From NCBI RefSeq assembly GCF_029962605.1, contig NZ_CP124750.1:434001-498000 (forward strand): 64,000 bases of DNA. Reading direction: 5' to 3'. Source of the DNA: Serratia sarumanii (lineage in GTDB: Bacteria; Pseudomonadota; Gammaproteobacteria; Enterobacterales; Enterobacteriaceae). The position numbers and the translations under genes were made by a program. Shown piece by piece: positions 17,727-24,398 of this stretch (positions within the stretch are counted from its first letter, which is position 1; each line of letters starts with the position of its first letter). The notes beneath the pieces are model-generated. The model searched no databases. It was given only the letters and a program-made list of their open reading frames with translations, and was not told the DNA's origin.

Positions 17727-17912
17727 ATGGAACAGCGGAATAAGCCTGAAATGGACATAGAGGCGATGTTGCTGGAGCAAGCGTTGCGTGAAAGGGTGGA
17801 TGCCGCCTTTGAACGCTTAAGAAACGGCACCGCGGTTTATCTCAGCCATTCGGAGGTAGAAAAACGAATGGCTATATTCAAGGTGAAAATCCAGGAGCGT
17901 TATCGAGGATGA
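17727..17912 (+). CDS. Small antitoxin/stability-determinant-like protein
   Basis: A 61-residue acidic-then-basic helical protein. AGGAGG at 17713-17718 sits 8 bases before the chosen ATG; another in-frame ATG two codons earlier is too close to it. The C-terminal half, from VDAAFERLRNG through LSHSEVEKRM, resembles the C-terminal toxin-binding part of ParD/StbD-like antitoxins. No ParE/RelE-type toxin ORF follows it, so it is either an orphan or part of a pair with the next gene. Assignment is by resemblance only. Confidence 0.5.
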   Translation: MEQRNKPEMDIEAMLLEQALRERVDAAFERLRNGTAVYLSHSEVEKRMAIFKVKIQERYRG

Positions 17913-18042
17913 TGTTGAGCTGCGCTAGCTCACCGCTGGACTTACAGTGTCTAGGGGCGCTGTTGGTCGGCTTTGAGCGAAAAGCGGACTTTGCAATAGT
18001 TCTCACAACTGTTTAAATTATTAATAAAATCAGGAGATAAGC

Positions 18043-18834
18043 ATGGTGATGCCTTTGGAATTTGACAATTCTTTCTTTAATAAAATTGATCCATTTTCAC
18101 TTCCATTGGAAATTTGGGAAGAAAGGGAGCCAACAGAAGTAGAAACCGATGAGTTATTATCGAGAGGAGAGTGGAGGCCATGTTGCCAAATAAAGGTGAA
18201 AATAGATTTAATATTAAATTCTGCACATGACGCTGCAAGGTTAATTGCAGGGAACAAAGATGAGAATAGGATTGATAATCATGTTATTAGTTATCTTGAA
18301 AAAAACATGGAATATAAAAAATGGCGTGAATGCATGCCTCATTCAACACCAAAGCAACTAATTGATTATCAAGAAAATTACCCTCCAAAAGACTTTGAAG
18401 TTATAAATTCTTTGATTTCAAAGCATGGCATGCTGATTCCAGTAGGTCAGGCGCTATTTCACGGAGGAATATGGCCTCTAGACAAGATGGGGGGACAGGT
18501 GAAGTCATTTCTGACAAATCGCGTGTTATCAACATCGTTTTGCCCGAAAGTCGCTTTAAATAATGGAGACTGGAGGGGTAAGGCATATGATGCTGGCCGA
18601 ATCGATCTTATGGTAATCACTATAAAAAGTATAGATAAGAAAGCATTTGTGTTTTCACTAGACGAGGGTTCTCATAGTCATGAGATGGAAGTGCTTTTTG
18701 AACGAGGTGTACAGTTGAGTCTTGTTAGGAGTTCAACAGTGAATCTGCACTTTAAAACTTGCAAATCGACAAGTGCATCAGATATTGACTGTAAATTTAT
18801 TGCCGTTAATGTTCTTCAAATTGAAATGATATAG
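18043..18834 (+). CDS. Putative ADP-ribosyltransferase-like toxin/effector
   Basis: A 263-residue protein without signal peptide or membrane segment. AGGAG lies 6 bases before the ATG. The C-terminal half carries an ordered ART-type signature: LFHGG at 138-142, STS at 163-165 and HEMEVLF at 213-219, the last giving the E-x-E of arginine-specific ARTs at Glu214/Glu216. The first motif normally has Arg (YRG); here it is His140. The N-terminal 120 residues are not recognised. Its codon use is AT-rich, unlike all core genes here, which points to recent transfer. Function is inferred from motifs only. Confidence 0.6.
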   Translation: MVMPLEFDNSFFNKIDPFSLPLEIWEEREPTEVETDELLSRGEWRPCCQIKVKIDLILNSAHDAARLIAGNKDENRIDNHVISYLEKNMEYKKWRECMPHSTPKQLIDYQENYPPKDFEVINSLISKHGMLIPVGQALFHGGIWPLDKMGGQVKSFLTNRVLSTSFCPKVALNNGDWRGKAYDAGRIDLMVITIKSIDKKAFVFSLDEGSHSHEMEVLFERGVQLSLVRSSTVNLHFKTCKSTSASDIDCKFIAVNVLQIEMI

Positions 18835-18929
18835 TGACTCTATTGTCGTTAGTTTGGATTGTGTTAGCTCCTTGGTTTGAACGTCTGCTCTGCACAGAGT
18901 GGACCGTCTGAACCACCGTGAGATCTGCT

Positions 18930-19025
18930 ATGAGCGAACAGAAGACACTTGGTTTTTTAGGAGGTGAATTAATGTTTATGGATGAATTTTTTGGTTATTT
19001 AAAGTCAAAACTGATTTGGATATAA
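18930..19025 (+). CDS. Very short ORF with a strong ribosome binding site
   Basis: A 31-codon frame. A second in-frame ATG at 18972 would give 17 residues beginning MFMDEFFGYL and has a perfect TAGGAGGTG ribosome binding site 6-13 bases upstream, so this inner start is the more likely one. The stop lies 25 bases before the DUF2971 gene. It could be a leader peptide, a remnant of a decayed gene or a tiny protein. No homologue is recognised. Confidence 0.35.
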   Translation: MSEQKTLGFLGGELMFMDEFFGYLKSKLIWI

Positions 19026-19050
19026 AATACATCGAGTGACGGTTATTAAA

Positions 19051-19698
19051 ATGTTAAAAACAGTATATCATTTCACAACATTAAGTTCGGCAGAGAATAT
19101 AGTAAAAAATGAGAATTTACGTGTATCGCGTATTAATGGTCTAAACGATCCTTTCGAATTGTTATCGGAAAATGTCGGAAATAAGAAGTTTCGACTTTCC
19201 ATGAAAGAAAAAAAGAGGAATATAAATGAGTCGCATGGAATAATTTCATTCAGTAATTCATGGAAGCACCCTGTCCAATGGGCGCATTACGCTGATAAAC
19301 ATAAAGGTGTTTGCTTGGTTTTTTCTGTTGATAAAAGTTTATTAACGGATGTTTGCTATCATCCCGAGAGACTACTTGAGAGTAGTAACCCAAATCCATT
19401 GGATGCTTTAAAATATAAATATAAAGCTTGGGAGTATGAGGATGAAACAAGATTGATAATAGGGTTAGAAGATAAAATACTAACACGCATAGATAATCAC
19501 TTCCTTATTCCTTTTCACAATAAATTAAAACTCAATGGAATTATATTCGGTGCATGCACAACTGAAAAAAACGAAGTTGATTTTTATCAAAAGATTATAT
19601 CAAATTGCGACCTAAAAATTAGTAAGGTAAGACCAGCATTTAAGTCTTTTAGTATGACAAATAAAAATGACTGGAGTATTGAAAAACTTATCACATGA
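19051..19698 (+). CDS. DUF2971 family protein
   Basis: A 215-residue soluble protein with the DUF2971 pattern: YHFT at residues 6-9, LNDPFE at 31-36, QWAHYADKHKGVCLVF at 76-91 and KAWEYEDETRLI at 125-136. An in-frame GTG five codons upstream is an alternative start; neither start has a strong ribosome binding site. DUF2971 proteins are widespread, often in accessory regions, and their biochemistry is not settled. The gene is strongly AT-rich and shares the islet with the ART-like gene, so a joint defence or toxin role is possible but unproven. Confidence 0.75.
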   Translation: MLKTVYHFTTLSSAENIVKNENLRVSRINGLNDPFELLSENVGNKKFRLSMKEKKRNINESHGIISFSNSWKHPVQWAHYADKHKGVCLVFSVDKSLLTDVCYHPERLLESSNPNPLDALKYKYKAWEYEDETRLIIGLEDKILTRIDNHFLIPFHNKLKLNGIIFGACTTEKNEVDFYQKIISNCDLKISKVRPAFKSFSMTNKNDWSIEKLIT

Positions 19699-19804
19699 CA
19701 TGCTGCGTCTTCTACTGGCACAAAGCAGCCTGTCAGATTGACTCTGTGCCATTGCTGTATCAGTTCGAGCTTGGGCCAACACATGTGAGAGCAGCGCTGT
19801 CAGC

Positions 19805-20269
19805 TCATCGCAACCTATGCACCACCTGGTTGCTGCTGCCGCGCCAAATCAGCGCTGGGTCTTTCAAATCCTGTACGAACTTGCCGTCGATCAGCACGTT
19901 AATCCTGTCCACCACCTGCATTTGCTGCGCGTCCAGTTCCGCCAGCCGATAGCCGGTCCACAGCCAGATATCCTTGCCGGGGCACTCGGCGCGCACCCGT
20001 TTCACCAGCGTTAAGATGCTCGGCACGTTGGCCGGATGCAGCGGATCGCCGCCGGAGAGCGACAGCCCCTGGCGCGGCACGCGCGTATCGTTCAGATCGG
20101 CGATGATGCGGTCTTCCTGCGCCGGGGTAAACGGCTGGCCGGAGTTGAGCCGCCAGGTGCTTTTGTTGTAACAACCGGGGCACTGGTGCACGCAGCCGGC
20201 GACAAACAGCGTGCAGCGGGTGCCGGGGCCGTTGACGACGTCGATCGGGTAGTACTGGTGATAATTCAT
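19805..20269 (-). CDS. nrdG: NrdG, anaerobic ribonucleotide reductase activase
   Basis: NrdG is a radical SAM enzyme that installs the glycyl radical on NrdD. The 154 residues equal the E. coli length. The CxxxCxxC cluster motif is AGCVHQCPGC, about residues 25-34, followed by the GGDPLHP segment for SAM binding. The start MNYHQYYPIDVVNGPGTR is the conserved one. It is the downstream gene of nrdD, separated by a 168-bp spacer containing a repeat-like element. Confidence 0.96.
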   Translation of the reverse strand: MNYHQYYPIDVVNGPGTRCTLFVAGCVHQCPGCYNKSTWRLNSGQPFTPAQEDRIIADLNDTRVPRQGLSLSGGDPLHPANVPSILTLVKRVRAECPGKDIWLWTGYRLAELDAQQMQVVDRINVLIDGKFVQDLKDPALIWRGSSNQVVHRLR

Positions 20270-20278
20270 ATGAGGCCT

Positions 20279-20423
20279 GCCCATCAGGCTATTTTACTGG
20301 CCATTTTGCCTCCGGGCAGTGCTGCCAATCCTCACGTACTGCGTGTACGCTCCGGTTGGTGCGCGCTGGCCGAAGGCAAACTGGCTGCGACAATCACGCC
20401 TGATAAACAGGCTTCTGCATAGG
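20279..20423. repeat. Imperfect long inverted repeat (MITE-like) between nrdD and nrdG
   Basis: The spacer folds into a long imperfect hairpin. TGGCCATTTTGCCTCCGG near 20297 pairs with the complement of GGCCGAAGGCAAACTGGC near 20370. Inner arms CCAATCCTCACGTAC and GTACGCTCCGGTTGG pair around a TGCGT centre. The outer arms GCCTG/CAGGC extend it. This is the architecture of a non-autonomous intergenic repeat, but only one copy is present in this window, so repetition is not shown. Confidence 0.5.
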
Positions 20424-20437
20424 CTGCGCGGCGTTTC

Positions 20438-22576
20438 TCAGCCAAGCTGCCCGTTGCCGAGGTGTTTCACCCGGCGCTTCACCTCTTCCTGCTTGCCGGC
20501 GTTGAACGGCCGGGCATCGGGGCTGCCGAGGTAGCCGCACACCCGGCGGGTGACCGAGACCTTGGCCGAGTCGTGGTTGCCGCATTTCGGGCAGGTGAAG
20601 CCTTTGCTGGTGCAGGAGAATTCACCGGTGAAGCCGCACTCGTAGCACTCGTCGATCGGCGTGTTGGTGCCGTAGTAAGGCACCCGGCTGTAGCTGTAGT
20701 CCCACACGTCTTCCAGCGCCTTCAGGTTGTGCTGCAGGTTCGGGTACTCGCCGTAGCAGATGAAGCCGCCGCTGGCCAACGGCGGGTAGGGCGCTTCGAA
20801 GTCCAGCTTGTCGTACGGATTGACCTTCTTCTCCACGTCGAGGTGGAAGCTGTTGGTGTAATAGCCCTTGTCGGTGACGCCCGGCACCACGCCGAAATCG
20901 GCGGTGTCCAGCCGGCAGAAGCGATCGCACAGGTTTTCGCTCGGCGTGCTATAGAGGCTGAAGCCGTAGCCGGTCTCGTCTTTCCAGGCGTCGACGGCGG
21001 CGCGCAGCCGCGCGACGATCGCCACCGCTTTGGCGCGCAGCGCTTCGTCGTCATACACGTGTTTTTCGCCGCCGAACAGCGCGTTGATGGTCTCGTGCAG
21101 GCCGATGTAGCCCAGCGAGATCGACGCGCGGCCGTTCTTGAAGATATCGGCGATGTTATCGTCGGCCTTGAGCCGCACGCCGCAGGCGCCTTCCATGTAC
21201 AAGATTGGCGCTACCCGCGCCTTGATGCCTTCCAGCCGGGCGATGCGCGTCATCAGGGCCTTTTTCGCCAGCTGCAGGCGCTGATCCAGCAGCGCCCAGA
21301 AGCGCGACTCATCGCCCATCGCCTCCAGCGCGATGCGCGGCAGGTTGAGGCTGATGACGCCGATGTTGTTGCGGCCGTCGTGCACCAGCTCGCCGTCCTG
21401 CTCGTAGGTGCCGAGGAAGCTGCGGCAGCCCATCGGCGTTTTGAACGAGCCGGTGACCTTCACCACCTGATCGTAGTTGAGGATATCCGGGTACATGCGC
21501 TTGCTGGCGCACTCCAGCGCCAACTGCTTGATGTCGTAGTTCGGATCGCCGTACTGGTGGTTGAGGCCGTCGCGGATGGCGAACACCAGTTTGGGGAACA
21601 CGGCGGTCTTGCGGTTTTTGCCCAGCCCGGCGATGCGGTTTTTCAGGATCGAGCGCTGGATAAGGCGCGACTCCCAGCTGGTGCCGAGGCCGAAGCCGAA
21701 GGTGACGAACGGCGTCTGACCGTTGGCGGTGTGCAGGGTGTTAACCTCGTACTCCAGCGACTGGAAGGCGTCGTAACACTCTTTCTCGGTGCGCGCCATG
21801 GCATAGCCTTTGGCGTCCGGGATCTGCCATTCCTCCGCCACCTGCAGGTGTTTGCGGAAGCTCTCGTCGACGAACGGCGCCAGAATTTCATCGATGCGGT
21901 TAATGGTGGTGCCGCCATAGATATGGCTGGCGACCTGGGCGATGATCTGCGCGGTCACGGCGGTGGCGGTGGAGATCGACTTCGGCGGCTCGATTTCGGC
22001 GTTGCCCATCTTGAAGCCGTTGGTCAGCATGCCTTTCAGATCGATCAGCATGCAGTTGAACATTGGGAAGAACGGCGAGTAGTCGAGATCGTGGTAGTGA
22101 ATTTCGCCGCGCTCATGGGCCAGCACTACGTCGCGCGGCAGGATGTGCTGCTTGGCGTAGTGTTTGGCGACGATGCCCGCCAGCAGGTCGCGCTGGGTGG
22201 GGATCACCTTGCTGTCCTTGTTGGCGTTTTCGTTCAGCAGCGCGCGGTTGCTCTGCTCGACCAGGCCGCGAATTTCCTGGTTCAGGCGGCCGCGCAGCTC
22301 GCGCGCCACGTCGCGATCGTGGCGGTATTCGATATAGGCGCGCGCCAGCTGTTTGTACTCGCCGGCCATCAGCTGGTTTTCCACCGCCTGCTGGATCTCG
22401 TGGATATCGACGCGCGGCTGCTGCTCCATGCGCTGAGCGACCACGCGGGCGACGGTGGCGCAGTAGTCGGCGTCGACCACGCCCACCGCCAGCGCGGCGC
22501 GCTCGATGGCCTGCGCGATGCGCGCTTCGTCAAAAGGTACCTGGCAACCGTCCCGCTTAATCACTACTGGTTTCAC
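20438..22576 (-). CDS. nrdD: NrdD, anaerobic ribonucleoside-triphosphate reductase
   Basis: NrdD makes deoxyribonucleotides without oxygen using a glycyl radical generated by NrdG. The order is an N-terminal ATP-cone (about residues 3-95), the ten-stranded barrel, a zinc site (CYECG and CPKCG) and the glycyl-radical segment RRVCGYLGSPDARPF near the C-terminus. The GTG start gives 712 residues, the E. coli length, and has AAGGAG 6 bases upstream; an ATG 11 codons earlier would place that site inside the gene. FNR and NrdR sites lie upstream. Confidence 0.97.
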   Translation of the reverse strand: MKPVVIKRDGCQVPFDEARIAQAIERAALAVGVVDADYCATVARVVAQRMEQQPRVDIHEIQQAVENQLMAGEYKQLARAYIEYRHDRDVARELRGRLNQEIRGLVEQSNRALLNENANKDSKVIPTQRDLLAGIVAKHYAKQHILPRDVVLAHERGEIHYHDLDYSPFFPMFNCMLIDLKGMLTNGFKMGNAEIEPPKSISTATAVTAQIIAQVASHIYGGTTINRIDEILAPFVDESFRKHLQVAEEWQIPDAKGYAMARTEKECYDAFQSLEYEVNTLHTANGQTPFVTFGFGLGTSWESRLIQRSILKNRIAGLGKNRKTAVFPKLVFAIRDGLNHQYGDPNYDIKQLALECASKRMYPDILNYDQVVKVTGSFKTPMGCRSFLGTYEQDGELVHDGRNNIGVISLNLPRIALEAMGDESRFWALLDQRLQLAKKALMTRIARLEGIKARVAPILYMEGACGVRLKADDNIADIFKNGRASISLGYIGLHETINALFGGEKHVYDDEALRAKAVAIVARLRAAVDAWKDETGYGFSLYSTPSENLCDRFCRLDTADFGVVPGVTDKGYYTNSFHLDVEKKVNPYDKLDFEAPYPPLASGGFICYGEYPNLQHNLKALEDVWDYSYSRVPYYGTNTPIDECYECGFTGEFSCTSKGFTCPKCGNHDSAKVSVTRRVCGYLGSPDARPFNAGKQEEVKRRVKHLGNGQLG

Positions 22577-22710
22577 GTTGTACTCCTTGTTCCCCGAGGG
22601 AGCGTTCATACCCGCCTGGCGTGGCGAGCAACCGTCAAATTTCGCTTATCCACAGGGCAAAGCCGCAGCGCGTAAGGGCTGTGGCGGTGTGTGGATGATT
22701 TTGTGGATAA

Positions 22711-22757
22711 CTACTATATATAGGTGTTCGCAATTCTTAATACACTATATATAGATA
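22711..22757 (-). promoter_or_regulatory. Two NrdR boxes upstream of nrdD
   Basis: Two near-identical 16-bp boxes with the core CTATATATAG lie at 22711-22726 and 22742-22757, centres 31 bp apart, about three helical turns. This matches the NrdR consensus (acaCwAtATaTwGtgt) and the paired spacing seen in E. coli nrd promoters. NrdR represses ribonucleotide reductase genes according to bound nucleotides. The boxes probably overlap the -10 region and start site of nrdDG. Confidence 0.85.
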
Positions 22758-22771
22758 TTGGCGAGATTCTT

Positions 22772-22785
22772 TTGATGTAGAACAA
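22772..22785 (-). promoter_or_regulatory. FNR box of the nrdD promoter
   Basis: TTGATgtagAACAA matches the FNR consensus TTGAT-N4-ATCAA at 9 of 10 positions. Its centre is about 40 bp upstream of the predicted start site between the NrdR boxes, the classical place for FNR activation. nrdDG is FNR-activated in E. coli, so the assignment fits the gene's anaerobic role. Confidence 0.75.
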
Positions 22786-22820
22786 GGAAAACGGAAGAGC
22801 GTGCGCAAGCTGAACAGTCG

Positions 22821-23735
22821 TCAATCGCTCACTGGCCGATCGCGAAAATGTTCCAGCAGAAAATCGACCCAGACGCGCACCCGCGGCGGCAGATCCGCCG
22901 AGGCGTAATAGAGCCACAGCTGCACCGGGCGCGGCCAGCACTCCGCCAGCACCGGCCGCAGCGTGCCCTGCTCAAAGTGCTTGTCGAGGTACCAGCGCGC
23001 CAGGTTGACGATGCCCAGCCCGGCCAGCGCCGCATCCAGCAGCATCTCCGGGCGGCTCACCACCAATCGGCCGTTCAGATCCAGCGCCAGCGTTTCGCCC
23101 TGATGGCGCAGCTGCCATTTGACGTGGCGGCCGTTGCTGGGGTTGCGGTGCAGCAGGCAGTCGTGCCGCAGCAGATCGTGCGGCGTTTGCGGTTCACCGC
23201 GCCGCGCCAGATAGTCGGGCGACGCCGCCAGCGCCATGTGCATCGGGTAGAGCGGGCGCGCCACCAGCCGGCTGTCGGGATCGACCCGGCTGCCGATGCC
23301 GACGTCGAAGCCTTCGCCCACCAGATTCACCACCCGGGCATCCAGCGACAGATCGAGATCGATCTGCGGGTAGCGCGCCAGAAATTGCGGGATCAACGGC
23401 ATCAGCATCTGGCGGCCGAAGCCGGGGATCATGCTGACGCGCACCACCCCGGCCGGCGCCTGCCGCTCGCCGCCGGCGCTTTCCAGCGTTGCCGCCAACG
23501 CCTGCCACAGCGGCGCCACCTGCGCCAGCAGCGCTTTGCCCTCGTCGGTCAGCAGCACGTTGTGGGTGTTGCGCTGAAACAGCCGCAGCGCCAGCTTCTC
23601 TTCCAGCGCGCGGATATTTTTGCTGACCGCCGCCGGCGTGACGCCCAGCTGGCGGGCGGCGGCGGAGAAATTTTGCGCCTGCGCGGCGGCGAGGAAGGCC
23701 GGCAGCAGGCGGTGCACGTCAAAGGGCAGCGACAT
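22821..23735 (-). CDS. LysR-family transcriptional regulator
   Basis: A 304-residue LysR regulator. The N-terminal helix-turn-helix spans about residues 18-60, including NFSAAARQLGVTPAAVSKNI. The substrate-binding domain covers residues 90-295. The start MSLPFDVHRLL is the conserved point; an in-frame extension runs into the divergent promoter region. It is divergently paired with an NAD(P)H oxidoreductase gene 106 bp away, its likely target, perhaps with an electrophile or quinone inducer. This pair is not between nrdD and treC in E. coli. Confidence 0.88.
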   Translation of the reverse strand: MSLPFDVHRLLPAFLAAAQAQNFSAAARQLGVTPAAVSKNIRALEEKLALRLFQRNTHNVLLTDEGKALLAQVAPLWQALAATLESAGGERQAPAGVVRVSMIPGFGRQMLMPLIPQFLARYPQIDLDLSLDARVVNLVGEGFDVGIGSRVDPDSRLVARPLYPMHMALAASPDYLARRGEPQTPHDLLRHDCLLHRNPSNGRHVKWQLRHQGETLALDLNGRLVVSRPEMLLDAALAGLGIVNLARWYLDKHFEQGTLRPVLAECWPRPVQLWLYYASADLPPRVRVWVDFLLEHFRDRPVSD

Positions 23736-23841
23736 AGTGGTTGATACTTTCGGTTGAAATTGAAGTGACCTTGAACAGCCTACACCCGAAGCGGCAGAAA
23801 TGGAAAAATGCCTCATCTTCTTTACGTTCAAGGAATCCTTT

Positions 23842-24366
23842 ATGTCACGCATTTTAGTGTTAACCGCCCACCGCACCCCCGACGAGTCGCGCATCAACCA
23901 GGCGCTGATCGAGGCCGTGCGCCCGCTGCCTAACGTGACCGTGCACGAACTGATCCGCACTTACCCGGATTACCGCATCGACGTGGCGCGCGAACAGGCA
24001 CTGCTGGCAAGCCACGATGCGGTGGTAATGATGTTCCCGTTTTTCTGGTACAGCTCGCCGGCGATCCTGCGCGAATGGCAGGACGCGGTATTAACCTATG
24101 GTTTCGCCTACGGCAGCGAGGGCACCAAACTGCACGGCAAGCCGCTGCAATTGGTGGTGAGCACCGGCGGCAACGCGCAGGCTTATACGGCGGAAGGATA
24201 CAACCGTTATCCGGTGCAGGATCTGCTGCTGCCGTTCCACGCGCTGGCTAACCTGACCGGCATGGATTATCTGCCGCCGCACCTGGTGCAGGGCGTGACC
24301 GACATGAGCGATGAGCAGTTGGCGCAAGCGGCCGCCGGGGTGGTGGCGCTGATGGGGACATTGTAG
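23842..24366 (+). CDS. NAD(P)H-dependent oxidoreductase, flavodoxin-like fold
   Basis: A 174-residue member of the NQO1/KefF/MdaB-like flavodoxin-fold family, expected to bind FMN and reduce quinones. Visible blocks are LVLTAHRTPDESRIN at the N-terminus, VVMMFPFFWYSSPAILREWQD near residue 60 and STGGNAQAY near residue 105. The start has AAGGAA upstream. The spacer to the divergent LysR gene carries three TTGAA copies in direct orientation (23752-23776), which may belong to the operator. Confidence 0.88.
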   Translation: MSRILVLTAHRTPDESRINQALIEAVRPLPNVTVHELIRTYPDYRIDVAREQALLASHDAVVMMFPFFWYSSPAILREWQDAVLTYGFAYGSEGTKLHGKPLQLVVSTGGNAQAYTAEGYNRYPVQDLLLPFHALANLTGMDYLPPHLVQGVTDMSDEQLAQAAAGVVALMGTL

Positions 24367-24392
24367 GGCGCAGCGCTCGCTCACTGCGCCCT
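24366..24392. terminator. GC-rich hairpin between convergent genes
   Basis: GGGCGCAG and CTGCGCCC form an 8-bp stem around a 10-base loop between the ends of the oxidoreductase gene and treC. There is no T-run on either side, so terminator function is only suggested by position. Confidence 0.35.
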
Positions 24393-24398
24393 GCGGGG

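Noticed and set aside
20462..22675. Long open frame of 737 codons on the plus strand opposite nrdD
   Set aside because: Its composition is the antisense echo of a high-GC gene. It has no recognisable domain, and nrdD on the other strand is unmistakable.
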